Source: Nocardia camponoti | GTDB taxonomy: Bacteria > Actinomycetota > Actinomycetes > Mycobacteriales > Mycobacteriaceae | Direction of reading: 5' to 3' | Assembly (NCBI RefSeq): GCF_014646135.1 | Contig: NZ_BMMW01000002.1 | Span: 1-64,000, forward strand | Length of the DNA: 64,000 bases | In this document: positions 49,146 to 58,775 of the stretch, piece after piece | How positions within the stretch are numbered: the stretch's first letter is position 1 | Layout of the letters: each line of letters begins with the position of its first letter | Translations under genes and position numbers: made by a program | The notes under the pieces: generated by a model | The model's database searches: none | What the model was told of the DNA's origin: nothing | What the model saw: only the letters and a program-made list of their open reading frames with translations

Positions 49146-49183
49146 CCCCAGTGCCCACGCCGAGCCCGACTACGGCGTGGGCC

Positions 49184-49942
49184 TCACACCGCTTCTGGCA
49201 CAAGCAAATCCGGGTCGTTATTGCGAACGTTGTTCACCCGCATTGACACCGGACGCGCGACGATCGCGGCAGCTTCGGCCGGATCGACACCGGCGAGGAA
49301 CTCTTCCGGAGCCGGTTGGTCGGGATTAAGCCACGCGTCCCAATACTGTTCCGGCAATGCCAGCGGCATGCGGTCGTGCACATCGGCGGCAGCACCCACC
49401 GCGTCGGTAGTGAGGATCGTGCACGACAGCAGCGGCGCGGCATCCTCCTGGCTCCGGTCGCGCCACGACGACCACAGCCCAGCCATGTAAAGCGGGCTTC
49501 CATCGGCATGGGACAGGAAGAACGGCTTCTTCACCGCTTTGCCCTTGCCCGAGCCAGTCGGGTCTTCCTCGACGATCCACTCGTACCAACCGTCCATCGG
49601 AACCAGGCACCGGCGGTGTTTGGTCGCGTCGCGGAACGCGGGCGTGGTGGCCGCTTTGTCGGCACGCGCGTTGAACAGCGGCTTGCCTTTGACCGGCACG
49701 CCTGGCTCAGCCGCCTTGGTCCAGTTCGGGATCAAACCCCAGCGCATCTGCCGAATGCGCCGCGACGCCTCTTCGTCGGGATGATCGCGATCGTGGCGGT
49801 CGACGACGGTGAGCACGCTCGATGTTGGCGCGACGTTGTAACTCACTGTCGCGGCCGGATCAGCGACGCCGGTTTCGTCGATGGCATCGAGTGCCGCCGC
49901 GAGCCGGGCCGGGTTGGTGGTCGTTGCGTATCTCCCACACAT
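49184..49942 (-). CDS. SOS response-associated peptidase / abasic-site crosslinker (SRAP, YedK/HMCES)
   Basis: 252 residues. The nucleophile is Cys2, exposed after removal of the first Met (MCGRYATT), which forms a thiazolidine link with abasic sites in single-stranded DNA. Other family residues are in FNARADKA, PMDGWYEW and VHDRMPL. So the start is ATG 49942; an open frame further upstream is irrelevant. Position matches Rv3226c, next to aroA. Confidence 0.95.
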   Translation of the reverse strand: MCGRYATTTNPARLAAALDAIDETGVADPAATVSYNVAPTSSVLTVVDRHDRDHPDEEASRRIRQMRWGLIPNWTKAAEPGVPVKGKPLFNARADKAATTPAFRDATKHRRCLVPMDGWYEWIVEEDPTGSGKGKAVKKPFFLSHADGSPLYMAGLWSSWRDRSQEDAAPLLSCTILTTDAVGAAADVHDRMPLALPEQYWDAWLNPDQPAPEEFLAGVDPAEAAAIVARPVSMRVNNVRNNDPDLLVPEAV

Positions 49943-50055
49943 AGTCGCCAGGATAGTCGTGACCACCGACACATTCCGTTGCCGCGCGAACAGTCAACCA
50001 CGCCGAAATCCGCACCGTAGGTGTGTCGGCGGCGCACATGGGGAAAGATAGGGAC

Positions 50056-51342
50056 GTGAGTTTCTGGCCTGCGCCCTACATCGAGGTTCCCGTCAACGCG
50101 ACGGTCACCCTGCCCGGTTCGAAGTCCATCACTAACCGGGCACTGATCCTGTCCGCGCTCGCCGACGGTCCTTCCACCATCACCGGTGCCCTGCGCAGCC
50201 GCGACACCGACCTGATGATTCAGGCGTTGCGTGGGCTTGGCACCGAGATCACCGGTGACGACACCACCCTCGACATCCGTCCCGCCCGTCTCTCCAGCGG
50301 CGCGGTCGACTGCGGGCTCGCGGGCACGATCATGCGGTTCCTGCCGCCAACGGCCGCGCTCGCCTTTGGCGACGTCGCGTTCTTCGGCGACGCCGAAGCC
50401 GCCCACCGGCCGCTGTCGACCATTCTTGACGCGCTGCGCAGCATCGGCGTCGACATCGACGGCGACGCGCTGCCGTTCGTCGTGCATGGCACGGGCGCGG
50501 TCCGTGGCGGCACGGTCACCATCGACGCGTCGGGTTCGTCGCAGTTCGTCTCCGGGCTGCTGCTGTCGGCCGCCCTGTTTGAGCAGGGCATCACCGTGCA
50601 CCACGACGGGAAAGCACTGCCGTCGATGCCGCACATCGAGATGACGGTCGAAATGCTGCGCCGCGCCGACGTGACTGTCGACACGCCAGCCGATTCGCTC
50701 AGCGCCCAAACCTGGACGGTGCACCCTGGCCCGATTCGCGCTGTTGACTGGGAAATCGAACCTGACCTGTCGAACGCGACGCCGTTCCTTGCCGCGGCCG
50801 CGGTCACCGGTGGCGAGGTGAGCGTGCCGATGTGGCCGCGTGGCACCACGCAGCCCGGCGACGTGATTCGCGAAATCCTCGTGCGCATGGGCGCGGAAGC
50901 GCGCACCTTCGACGGCGTGCTCACCGTGCGCGGGCCCGAGCAGTTGGCTGGCATCGACATCGACCTGCATGACGTCGGCGAACTCACCCCCACTGTCGCC
51001 GCGCTTGCCGCGCTCGCCGACTCGCCTTCGCACCTGCGCGGCATCGCGCACCTACGTGGTCACGAAACCGACCGTCTCGCAGCGCTTTCCACCGAAATCA
51101 ACCGGCTCGGCGGCAACGTCGCCGAGACCGCGGACGGCCTGGAAATCGTGCCCGCTCCCCTGCATGGCGGCCAGTGGCGCACCTACGCCGACCACCGGAT
51201 GGCCACCGCTGGCGCGATCCTCGGCCTGCGCGTGCCCGGCATTGAAATCGAAGACATCGGCACCACCGCGAAAACGCTGCCCACGTTCGTCACCCTGTGG
51301 GAAGACATGCTCGCACCGTCAGTTGAGGGAGCGCACAGCTGA
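50056..51342 (+). CDS. aroA: EPSP synthase (3-phosphoshikimate 1-carboxyvinyltransferase)
   Basis: 428 residues. Sixth step of the shikimate pathway: joins phosphoenolpyruvate to shikimate-3-phosphate. [58 protein letters not shown] and [15 protein letters not shown] are the conserved substrate sites. GTG 50056 ([13 protein letters not shown]) is chosen because the first residues then match mycobacterial AroA, with AGGGAC before it. Its stop overlaps the probable rsgA start. Confidence 0.95.
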   Translation: MSFWPAPYIEVPVNATVTLPGSKSITNRALILSALADGPSTITGALRSRDTDLMIQALRGLGTEITGDDTTLDIRPARLSSGAVDCGLAGTIMRFLPPTAALAFGDVAFFGDAEAAHRPLSTILDALRSIGVDIDGDALPFVVHGTGAVRGGTVTIDASGSSQFVSGLLLSAALFEQGITVHHDGKALPSMPHIEMTVEMLRRADVTVDTPADSLSAQTWTVHPGPIRAVDWEIEPDLSNATPFLAAAAVTGGEVSVPMWPRGTTQPGDVIREILVRMGAEARTFDGVLTVRGPEQLAGIDIDLHDVGELTPTVAALAALADSPSHLRGIAHLRGHETDRLAALSTEINRLGGNVAETADGLEIVPAPLHGGQWRTYADHRMATAGAILGLRVPGIEIEDIGTTAKTLPTFVTLWEDMLAPSVEGAHS

Positions 51343-52358
51343 CGCGCCAGGGTCGGTCCGCCGCCAGCTACGACGAATCCGATGTGCGGGTTCGCCCGGG
51401 TAAGAACTCGCGTCCACGCACGAAAACGCGACCGCAGCACAACGATGCCGAAGCGGCGATGGTTGTCGCGGTCGACCGTGGTCGCTGGGGTTGTGTGCTC
51501 GACAACGACCCTGATCGCCGGGTAGTCGCGATGCGCGCACGCGAGCTCGGTCGCACGCCGATCGTTGTTGGCGATCAGGTCGACCTTGTCGGCGACCTGT
51601 CGGGCAAACCCGACACGCTGTCGCGCATCGTGCGTGTCGCGGAACGGTCAACGGTGTTGCGGCGCACTGCCGACGACACCGACCCGTTCGAACGCGTCGT
51701 TGTCGCCAATGCCCAACAGCTGTTTATCGTTGTCGCCCTTGCTGATCCACCACCGCGGACGGGTTTCGTTGAACGCGCGATGGTCGCCGCGTATGCCGGT
51801 GGGCTGCAACCGATTCTGGTGCTCACCAAGCGCGACCTCGTCGCCGAATCCGAATTCGCCTCTGCCTTCGACGGATTGGATCTGGAGATCCTGTACGCGG
51901 GTGTTGATGACCCGATCGAACCGGTGATCGAAATCCTGCGCAATCGGCTCACCGCGCTCATCGGCCATTCGGGCGTGGGCAAGTCGACGTTGGTGAATCG
52001 ACTTGTGCCCGATGCTTACCGGGCCGTTGGCGAGGTTTCCGGCGTTGGCAAGGGCAAGCACACGTCGACGCAATCGGTGGCTTTGCCGCTGCCACAAGGG
52101 GGTTGGGTCATCGACACCCCCGGTGTGCGGTCGTTCGGCCTCGCCCACATCACGCCCGACGATGTGATCGCCTCGTTCACCGACCTCGCCGACGCCATCG
52201 ACGACTGTCCGCGCGGCTGCACGCATTTGGGGCCACCCGCAGACCCCGAATGCGCGCTAGACCTGCTGCCTGGTGCGGAACGCCGGGTCGCGGCGATCCG
52301 GGTGCTGCTGACCGCGCTCAATTCGAATGACGCGTGGCAGCAGCACCGGTCCGAGTAG
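51339..52358 (+). CDS. rsgA: Ribosome small-subunit GTPase RsgA, probably with a CTG start
   Basis: Circularly permuted GTPase that acts in late 30S assembly. An N-terminal OB-like part ([22 protein letters not shown]...[18 protein letters not shown]), G4 (LTKRDL), P-loop [12 protein letters not shown], and a C-terminal zinc site in [16 protein letters not shown]. The only in-frame ATG/GTG with family homology is GTG 51384, which has no ribosome-binding site. CTG 51339 overlaps the aroA stop (CTGA) and has GAGGGAG seven bases upstream; the peptide between ([13 protein letters not shown]) resembles the mycobacterial N-terminus. So I extend the gene to CTG 51339; the minimum version is 51384-52358. 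Confidence 0.9.
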   Translation: MTRQGRSAASYDESDVRVRPGKNSRPRTKTRPQHNDAEAAMVVAVDRGRWGCVLDNDPDRRVVAMRARELGRTPIVVGDQVDLVGDLSGKPDTLSRIVRVAERSTVLRRTADDTDPFERVVVANAQQLFIVVALADPPPRTGFVERAMVAAYAGGLQPILVLTKRDLVAESEFASAFDGLDLEILYAGVDDPIEPVIEILRNRLTALIGHSGVGKSTLVNRLVPDAYRAVGEVSGVGKGKHTSTQSVALPLPQGGWVIDTPGVRSFGLAHITPDDVIASFTDLADAIDDCPRGCTHLGPPADPECALDLLPGAERRVAAIRVLLTALNSNDAWQQHRSE

Positions 52359-52361
52359 GGA

Positions 52362-53267
52362 TTACCCGAACGAGCCCGTGCTCACGCCCGGCGTGCCGCC
52401 GCCGCCCGGGGTGCCGCCACCACCGGGAGTGCCGCCGCCACCCGGGTCGGTCGGCACGTCGGCGACGCTGACGACCTGGCTGGTCGACGAGCTCGCGACA
52501 CCCGGGCGCCCCGAGTAGGTGGCACCGATCGTGTAATTCCCTGCCGCGCCAGGCGTCCAGGAGATGGTCGCCTTGCCGTCAGCGCCGATCGGGATGTCGC
52601 CGAGCACGTTGTCGCCCGCCTTGAATTGCACCGTCCCGCCGACACCAGCCGGGTTCACGGTGGCTTGCAAGGTGACGGGCTTGTTCACCGTCGCGCCGCT
52701 GACGGAGGTGAGGGCGGTCGTCGACACCGCATCGGCCGAAACGGTGATCGCCGGGCCCTTCGCCTGGTAGATGCCGTCGCCAAGCGAGCCCCCGTAGTGC
52801 ATCGACGTGGGCAGCGCGACGTTGCGCGCACAGTCGACGCCCACCTTGTACTGAACTTCGAAGGTCTGCGACTTGGGGCTGATGTTCGGGAACACCGGGT
52901 ACTTGAGGAGGCCGAATTCGGCGCGGACCCAGTCCGACGATGACGTGTCGAGGTTGGTGATGGGGTCGCCGCTCATCTTCGCCGAACCGGCAACGGGCGT
53001 CAGGCACGCGGGGTGCAGATCCTTGACGTTGTAGATGTATTCGACCGGGATGCCGGTACGTTCCCACTTCGTCGTCACGGTGATGATGTCGTTAACCGTG
53101 GGGTTCACGTTGGAGATGGTCCTGGTGAACTTGCTGCTGCCGTCTTGCCACGTGATGGTGCCCGGCGCTGCCGATGCGGTGCCGACGCCAGCCGACACCG
53201 CGAACCCCGCTGCCACCGCGAACGCCGCGAGCGCGCTACTCGCGCGCCGCACTTGAATGTTCACCAT
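52362..53267 (-). CDS. Secreted protein with C-terminal Ig-like domain and GGGGTP repeats
   Basis: About 301 residues. Signal peptide (VNIQVRRASSALAAFAVAAG..., cleavage after GTASA), an N-terminal beta-rich domain of about 160 residues (APGTITWQDGSSKFTRTISNVNPTVNDIITV... with C-C pair at HPAC and GVDCARN), then an Ig-like domain (VNKPVTLQATVNPAGVGGTVQFKAGDN, GKATISWTPGAAGNYTIGATY) and a tail of three GGGGTP repeats. Probably a cell-surface protein; its function is unknown. The ATG at 53267 has CTGGAG six bases upstream; an ATG six bases earlier is less likely. Ends three bases after rsgA, convergent. Confidence 0.85.
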   Translation of the reverse strand: MVNIQVRRASSALAAFAVAAGFAVSAGVGTASAAPGTITWQDGSSKFTRTISNVNPTVNDIITVTTKWERTGIPVEYIYNVKDLHPACLTPVAGSAKMSGDPITNLDTSSSDWVRAEFGLLKYPVFPNISPKSQTFEVQYKVGVDCARNVALPTSMHYGGSLGDGIYQAKGPAITVSADAVSTTALTSVSGATVNKPVTLQATVNPAGVGGTVQFKAGDNVLGDIPIGADGKATISWTPGAAGNYTIGATYSGRPGVASSSTSQVVSVADVPTDPGGGGTPGGGGTPGGGGTPGVSTGSFG

Positions 53268-53479
53268 TTCCATCTCCAGCTATCTCTGGGCGTCCCGGTC
53301 GCGTTATGCGTCGCGCCGCGCTCGCCTCGTGTGGCTGGGAGTAGATCATGGGCGGCCATACCCGCGGAGCAAATTCCGAAACATCCTTGCGTCAGATACT
53401 CGGCAGTCACATCACAAGTTCGACTCACGTTCGTTCGCCTCCCCCAGTGTCGCCACTGTCTGGGTATAGGTTCGTGCCC

Positions 53480-53797
53480 ATGAAGCCACCGGCGATCGGG
53501 TACCTGCGGCGCGACATCTCAGGTGTCGCGCAATCATGGGACGAAACGCAGATCCGCTCCCTAGCTGAACGACTCGGCTACCGCTTCACCAAAACCGTTG
53601 TCTTCAGCAACCGCACCGAAAACCCGCTCGGGCGACTCATCGACGTGGTCGCGACAAGCGAAGCCGTTGCCGTTGTTGTGCCCAACCTCGCTCACCTTGG
53701 CGACGACGTGCCCGATTCACTGCTTGCGGTGTGCGAGATAGTGACCGTCTCCCCCGAAACCACTTACGCGCGGACGCTTCCCGCCATCACCGTCTAA
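53480..53797 (+). CDS. Small protein resembling a degenerate serine-recombinase N-terminal domain
   Basis: 105 residues: MKPPAIGYLRRDISGVAQSWDETQIRSLAERLGYRF...GRLIDVVATSEAVAVVVPNLAHLG. The pattern (GYLR, a helix with QIRSLAERLGY, VVxT...AVVVPNLxHLG) follows the resolvase/invertase catalytic domain, but the catalytic serine of the YxRVS motif is replaced (YLRRD) and there is no DNA-binding domain. So it is unlikely to recombine DNA; such stand-alone proteins are seen in mycolata with unknown role. Divergent from the secreted protein gene; no strong ribosome-binding site. Confidence 0.6.
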   Translation: MKPPAIGYLRRDISGVAQSWDETQIRSLAERLGYRFTKTVVFSNRTENPLGRLIDVVATSEAVAVVVPNLAHLGDDVPDSLLAVCEIVTVSPETTYARTLPAITV

Positions 53798-53803
53798 CTC
53801 ACC

Positions 53804-54823
53804 CTAGCGGGCTCGATACCGACCGTCGCCGCCGCGAACGAGTCGACCGCGCCGCACCGCGAGTTCCAGACACGCTTCGATGCGCGCTTCTGCCGCTGTC
53901 GTGCGCTGGTGCGCGAACTGGTTGAGCGTGGCCCAGACGAGGTCATCGAAGGTGTGGCCTCGGCCCGCCGCGAGGTGGGTAATGGTGTTGACGATTTCCT
54001 CGCCGCTGATCGTGTCGAGCGGGCGGGTGATGCCGGGTGAGGTGAAGCGGAACCCGATCCAATTCGCTGGTTCGATATCGGATGGCCAGACGAAAACTCC
54101 GAATGGCGTTGCGCGCGTGAGGGTTTCGGGCACCTGACTCAGCACCGCGATGCGCTGCTTCGGTGATGGTTCGACAACGCCGAACCGCGCCGCTACGCGC
54201 GCGACGAGTTGCTGTTGCTCGATCGGGCCTTCGATGGCGATGGTTTCGCGTACCGCTTCGCGCACCCGGGTTGGGCGGGTTGACGAGGTGTCACGGTCGA
54301 GGTCGGCGGGTGAGCCGAGGACGCTGGACGGGGCGGTCACGTAGGGGATGCCGGTTGGGAGCCAGTGGTTGGTGCTGCGTGTTGCGGTGATGTGGTCGGG
54401 GGTTTGCGCGACCGTCGCGATGATTGGTGCTGGGGGTGGAGTCTGCGGCTGAGCGGGCGCCACTTGCCAAAGGTCGGGCTGCGACGGCGGATTCGCCGGG
54501 AAGGGCGATTGTGGGTGCGGGTAGCTAGGAAGCGACGGATACGAGAGCGGAAGCACTGGTTGGTGAGCGAATACGTCGCTATTGGGTTGGGAGAACTGGT
54601 AGCCGCGTTGATAGCGCTTGCGTTTGTCGCTTGCCGCCAGCCGCCAGATCGAGATGCCGGAGAGCGAACCGAAGAGCACGAAAAGTGCTACCGCTAAGCC
54701 GATCTCGCCGTTGTCCGAGTGATCGATCCCCATGAAGTAGCCGGTGATAGCGACCATCACCATGAAGAGCCCGAAAAGCAATCCAACTAGCCAGCCGAGC
54801 TTGGCAAGCCACCGCAGCACCAC
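53804..54823 (-). CDS. Membrane-anchored DUF3320-domain protein
   Basis: 339 residues. Two N-terminal membrane helices (LGWLVGLLFGLFMVMVAITGYFMG and GLAVALFVLFGSLSGISIWRLA), a proline-rich linker (about 70-190) and a C-terminal domain of about 150 residues: REAVRETIAIEGPIEQQQLVARVAARFGV, FGVFVWPSDIEP, ISGEEIVNTITHL and LVRGGDGRYRAR. This domain matches my memory of DUF3320, usually found at the C-terminus of large DUF4011-type helicases, some of them in defence islands. Here it stands alone on a membrane anchor. It is downstream of the protein kinase on the same strand. Confidence 0.7.
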   Translation of the reverse strand: MVLRWLAKLGWLVGLLFGLFMVMVAITGYFMGIDHSDNGEIGLAVALFVLFGSLSGISIWRLAASDKRKRYQRGYQFSQPNSDVFAHQPVLPLSYPSLPSYPHPQSPFPANPPSQPDLWQVAPAQPQTPPPAPIIATVAQTPDHITATRSTNHWLPTGIPYVTAPSSVLGSPADLDRDTSSTRPTRVREAVRETIAIEGPIEQQQLVARVAARFGVVEPSPKQRIAVLSQVPETLTRATPFGVFVWPSDIEPANWIGFRFTSPGITRPLDTISGEEIVNTITHLAAGRGHTFDDLVWATLNQFAHQRTTAAEARIEACLELAVRRGRLVRGGDGRYRAR

Positions 54824-54945
54824 CGCACATCCTCCACTTGTCGCGCACCATCGCCTGCGACGCGCCCCGCTGGCACACCCCCATCGGCGGATGCTCGGAG
54901 TTTACTACCGGGCGCATCGCTGCCGGCTACGCGCGAACGACCATG

Positions 54946-55020
54946 TGGCATTTTCGTGCGGTTACGCGAGGTAAGGCAGCTTTTGTCGCGGCTTGGGCGC
55001 GAACGTGCATGAAAATGCCA
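54946..55020. repeat. 75-bp palindromic element, copy 2
   Basis: Begins TGGCATTTTCGTGC and ends GCATGAAAATGCCA, the right end being nearly the perfect reverse complement of the left; the arms can continue inward (GTTACGCG with GCGCGAAC). Same length and same orientation as copy 1 at 20211-20285. It lies 41 bp beyond the stop of the protein kinase gene and 122 bp before the DUF3320 gene. Confidence 0.7.
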
Positions 55021-55061
55021 ATGGTTTCGGCGGATTCGGCGTGGCGACACGCCACCCGCGA

Positions 55062-56597
55062 TCAGCCTCGTAGTTCCGCCGCGATCTGCTCGGCCAGGCG
55101 ACGACCAGCATCGTCGGGGGCGCGCAGGATCGCGAGGTCGTCGACGAGTTGGCTGACGAAGCGTTCCGCGCGCGCGTGATCGCCTGTCGCAGGGAGCAAT
55201 TCGGCAATCGCCAACCGCACATCGATAGCCTCGTCACCGAATTCCTCGTCCGTGCCGCGCAGGTCGCCGAACAGGCTGTACAACTCGTCAACCGCGGCGC
55301 TCGCGGTTAAATCACCAAGTGCCGCACGGGCTTTGATCGCACCGAGGTTCGCGCGACGCCGATACTCGGTTCCACTCCCCCGGACCGCGACCGCCTCGGC
55401 CAATTCCCACTGACCAAGCGCTTTGCGTTGCTCCCCACCGTTGGCGAAGGCAAGGGCGATGTCGTGATGCAATTCCGCGACTTCGGCGCTGTCTGCGCCA
55501 AAGCGCGCCGCCGCCTCGTCGGCGATACTCAGTAGCGCTTCGGCGGCTTGGGCGAAGCGGCCGAGGTCGAACAGGCGTCGATATTCGGCGGCAGCTTCAA
55601 CGAAACGTGCTGTGTCGGGCGGTGATTCAGCGTGCACGCGCGCACGTGGTCGGGTGCCAGTCTGAGTCACGTCGGGTGGCGTCGCCGGTGGGTTCGGGCG
55701 ACGGAACACCAGTGTGGGATCGGGGTAACCGGCAAGCGCGGGCGGCTCGGGTGCGCCGGGCGGCGGCAGGAACGGGAGCAGGCGCTCGTAGACGACGGCA
55801 GCCGATGCGGGACGGTCGCCGGGGGTTTTGGCGAGCAGCTCAAGGACGAGCGCTTCGATTGGCGCTGGCACGTCGGGGCGCATGGCGCGCAACGGGGTTG
55901 GCGCGTCGTAGCTGTGCTGACGGTGCGTCGCGTACTCCCCACGCGCGTGGAAAACCGTTGAGCCAGTGAAGATTTCGTGCATGATGCAGCCGAGCGCGTA
56001 CAGGTCGGCACGTGGGCCAACCGGCTGCCCGTTGGCCAATTCCGGCGACATGTACGCTGCCGTGCCGAGCACCGACCCGGTGCGGGTGATGCGGCTCGCG
56101 CTGTCGTCGAGCAGGGCGGCGATGCCGAAGTCGATCACCTTCACCGTGCCGTCGGCGGCCACAATCACGTTGGCGGGCTTGAGGTCTCGATGCACGACGG
56201 GCAGTACATGGGCGTGCGAAAGCACCGTCGCGATTTGGGCCGCGATGGCGACGCCTGTCGCAATCGGCGGCGGACCAATCGCGAGGAAGTCGCGCAACGT
56301 GATGCCGTCGATGCGTTCCATGACCAGGTAGACGCTGGTCGCGTCGGCGTCGAGCACCGCGTCGTACACCTGTGGGACGCCGTGATGGCGAATGCGGGCG
56401 GTGACGCGCGCTTCGCGGCGGAAGCGCGCGGTGAACTCGTCGACGAGGTCGGGCGCGGTTGCGAAGGGCCGCACCGCGATTCGCTTCACGGCAACTTCGC
56501 GGTCGAGCACGGTGTCGTATCCGAGCAACACCTGCCCCATCCCACCGGCGCCGATGGCGCGAGTGATCTCGTACCGCCCATCAAGCACTTCCCGCAC
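55062..56597 (-). CDS. Soluble Ser/Thr protein kinase with C-terminal helical repeats
   Basis: 511 residues. Eukaryotic-type kinase domain at about 8-265: glycine loop GAGGMGQV (17-24), K38 in VAVKRI, catalytic HRDLKPANV (D138), D156 in DFGIA. No membrane helix follows, unlike PknA/B/D types. The C-terminal part (about 335-505) is helical with a TPR-like pattern (AAEYRRLFDLGRFAQAAEALLSIADEAAARFG, ELHHDIALAFANGGEQRKALGQWELAEAVA). So a cytosolic kinase with a protein-binding domain. Start is GTG 56597. The methylase gene lies upstream on the same strand (234 bp gap). Confidence 0.92.
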   Translation of the reverse strand: MREVLDGRYEITRAIGAGGMGQVLLGYDTVLDREVAVKRIAVRPFATAPDLVDEFTARFRREARVTARIRHHGVPQVYDAVLDADATSVYLVMERIDGITLRDFLAIGPPPIATGVAIAAQIATVLSHAHVLPVVHRDLKPANVIVAADGTVKVIDFGIAALLDDSASRITRTGSVLGTAAYMSPELANGQPVGPRADLYALGCIMHEIFTGSTVFHARGEYATHRQHSYDAPTPLRAMRPDVPAPIEALVLELLAKTPGDRPASAAVVYERLLPFLPPPGAPEPPALAGYPDPTLVFRRPNPPATPPDVTQTGTRPRARVHAESPPDTARFVEAAAEYRRLFDLGRFAQAAEALLSIADEAAARFGADSAEVAELHHDIALAFANGGEQRKALGQWELAEAVAVRGSGTEYRRRANLGAIKARAALGDLTASAAVDELYSLFGDLRGTDEEFGDEAIDVRLAIAELLPATGDHARAERFVSQLVDDLAILRAPDDAGRRLAEQIAAELRG

Positions 56598-56831
56598 GCT
56601 ATGCCCGCTTTCGCTCGACCACCGCGCCGCGCCATCGCACTGCTAGTGGCGCGCCGCCAGGGTTACGCATCGGGCGAACCCCTGCGCGAATGATGTTACG
56701 GCGCGGGCCACCGCGATCGACCAACCCGTGGCGCACCACGCAGGATGCCGAACGCGCCGTCAACGGCCAGCGTCCGCTCGCCGTGTTCGCGCTGGTCCCC
56801 GCGACCCGCTACCGCAAGCGAGACACCGCTG

Positions 56832-58775
56832 CTACGCATTCACGCCCTCGCGTACCGGTTGCAACGCTCCTGCGGTTAAGCCCGTTCCGATGAGGTCGGC
56901 CGCTGTTCGGGCCGCGTCGGCCGCAGTTCGGGCGGCCACGCGCAGCTGGTGTAGGCGGCGGAACGCCTCGCCATAGCGCTGTTGCTCAGACGGGGGCAGC
57001 AGCGGGATACGCAGGCGCGTTGGGTCAAGGCGGATGGTTGTCGTGCCGTACATGGCCGCCGCGTTGTCGGGGCTGCCGATGAACCCGGCGAAGAACCACG
57101 GGTCTAGGCGGTCGGGGTCGGTGCGGAAGACAAGCACGCCGGGGGCAGCGACCGCGCCGACGTCGGCACCTTCGGCGACGCGCGCGCCCTGGGCAGCGCC
57201 GTGGTCGTCGCGGATGCGGGAAACAAGGACGTCGCCTGCCTCGATCACCTCGCCCACCGCGGCACCGGGCGCGCTTAACCCAGACGGGCTGCGGCTCGCG
57301 AGGAGGTCGTGTCCGGTCAGGACCGCGCGCTGCGCCCCGTTGTCAATGTTTTCAGTGCCGGTAACGATGCGAACGGCTTTGCCCGCGATTAGGTTTCCCA
57401 CCGCGACGTACCGCCACGGCGCGCCAGGCGCGGGGTCCCATTCGCGAACGGCGTCGGAAACTTCATGTAGCCCGCTCAGGTGCTCGTCGAGCATCACAAT
57501 CGCCGCCCGCGCCAACGACGACGCGTTTTCCGGGTCGATCGCGGCGCGCACCTGGCGCGCCGGGGTGAGATCGACATCGTCATCGAGGAGGTCCATGACG
57601 CGCACGACGGCGGTGATGTCGGCGACGGTCGCGGTGTCGATGTCGCCCTTGTCGAACGCGCGCCACGCGTCGACGACTTGCTCGGCGAGTTGCGGCCAAT
57701 CTGGTTGGTCCGCACCGTGTGTCGGCATCCGCGTTGTGTCGACGAAGAGGATGGTGTCGGCGGGCGGGGCGACGCCCGGCTTACGCAACACCCACAGTTG
57801 GAGGCCAACCTGGCGCGGTGTCGACGCGCCCGCTGGCAACGCGATCACCGCGCGTAAAGCGCCCGCGCGCAACAACTCCATGCGTATGCGTCTGCCCGAC
57901 GACCGTGCCGCGACGGCCGGTGGCAGTAGCAAAACCGCTGTGCCACCAGGGACAAGGTGGGCGAGCGCGTGCTGCACCCACGCGAGTTCCGATTCGCCGC
58001 GTGGCGGGACCGAATACACCCAGCGTGGGTCGAGCGCGAGTTCGTCGGCACCCCAATCACGTTGGGAATAGGGCGGATTGGCGAGCACCGCGTCGAACTC
58101 GACATCTTCGAACGCGTCGGCGAGCAGGGCGTCGGCCGCGTGGATGTCGGTTTTCGCTTTGGGCGCGGCCGTGGCAAGCAACGCGCTTGTCCGACTTGCC
58201 TGCACGGGCAGAATATCTTGGCCCGCAAGCTGTTTGGCGCCAATACGCGCGGCTTCCAGCAGCAATGCGCCACCGCCGCACGACGGGTCGAGCACCGAGT
58301 TCGGGGCTGGCGATGTGGACGCGGCGAGCACGTCGGCCATCAGCGCGGCAACCGGTTCGTCGGTCGGATAGATGCCGGTACTCGGGCCGTCTAATCCGCG
58401 CTCGGCAAGCACCGTGAGGGTGTCGCGGACGCTGGTCGCGGCGATCGCGTCGCGCACCGCTTGCTGTACTGGACCTTTCGCGGCGACCTTCGGCGTCGCC
58501 ACGAAGTTCATGAGCTCGACGACCTCATCGGGCTCGACCTCCGAACGCAGCAAGGTGCGCAGGCGCTGCACCGGCGAGTCGGCGGTGGTAACGCCGTGGC
58601 CGCGCAGCCACTCCTGCACCTCGCGCAGGTTGAAAAGGGGACGAGATTCCGATCCTCCAGGCACGGGCGCGGGAAAATCGGGATGTCGGCGGCGCCAATT
58701 GCTCACAGTGGCGCGGGTAACGCCAGCCAGCCGGGAGATCTCGGCGGCGGCGACGGTGGGCGTCGAGTCTGGCAT
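56832..58775 (-). CDS. N6-adenine DNA methylase with N-terminal HTH and C-terminal specificity-like domain
   Basis: 647 residues. An N-terminal MerR/excisionase-like helix-turn-helix (ISRLAGVTRATVSNWRRRHPDFPAPV, residues about 13-38, with PLFNLREVQEWLRGHG). A type-I HsdM-like methyltransferase with SAM motif I VLDPSCGGGALLLEA (161-175) and motif IV NPPY (233-236). A C-terminal part with the GDVLVSRIRDD and GFIGSPDNAAAMYG...LPPSEQQRYGEAFRRLHQL segments of type-I specificity subunits. No restriction subunit or separate hsdS gene is near, so a solitary methylase. GAGAGGAGAG precedes the ATG. Confidence 0.9.
   Translation of the reverse strand: MPDSTPTVAAAEISRLAGVTRATVSNWRRRHPDFPAPVPGGSESRPLFNLREVQEWLRGHGVTTADSPVQRLRTLLRSEVEPDEVVELMNFVATPKVAAKGPVQQAVRDAIAATSVRDTLTVLAERGLDGPSTGIYPTDEPVAALMADVLAASTSPAPNSVLDPSCGGGALLLEAARIGAKQLAGQDILPVQASRTSALLATAAPKAKTDIHAADALLADAFEDVEFDAVLANPPYSQRDWGADELALDPRWVYSVPPRGESELAWVQHALAHLVPGGTAVLLLPPAVAARSSGRRIRMELLRAGALRAVIALPAGASTPRQVGLQLWVLRKPGVAPPADTILFVDTTRMPTHGADQPDWPQLAEQVVDAWRAFDKGDIDTATVADITAVVRVMDLLDDDVDLTPARQVRAAIDPENASSLARAAIVMLDEHLSGLHEVSDAVREWDPAPGAPWRYVAVGNLIAGKAVRIVTGTENIDNGAQRAVLTGHDLLASRSPSGLSAPGAAVGEVIEAGDVLVSRIRDDHGAAQGARVAEGADVGAVAAPGVLVFRTDPDRLDPWFFAGFIGSPDNAAAMYGTTTIRLDPTRLRIPLLPPSEQQRYGEAFRRLHQLRVAARTAADAARTAADLIGTGLTAGALQPVREGVNA

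Noticed and set aside
53480-53797. Active site-specific recombinase and attachment site
   Set aside because: Catalytic serine and DNA-binding domain are missing, and no flanking direct repeats or mobile genes are seen.
56690-56893. 67-codon plus-strand frame between kinase and methylase genes
   Set aside because: Overlaps the methylase 3' end, basic low-complexity product, no initiation signal; kept as intergenic.
55062-58775. Complete Pgl/BREX phage-resistance system
   Set aside because: Kinase and methylase are present, but no PglZ phosphatase, PglY/BrxC ATPase or Lon-like protein is in the window.
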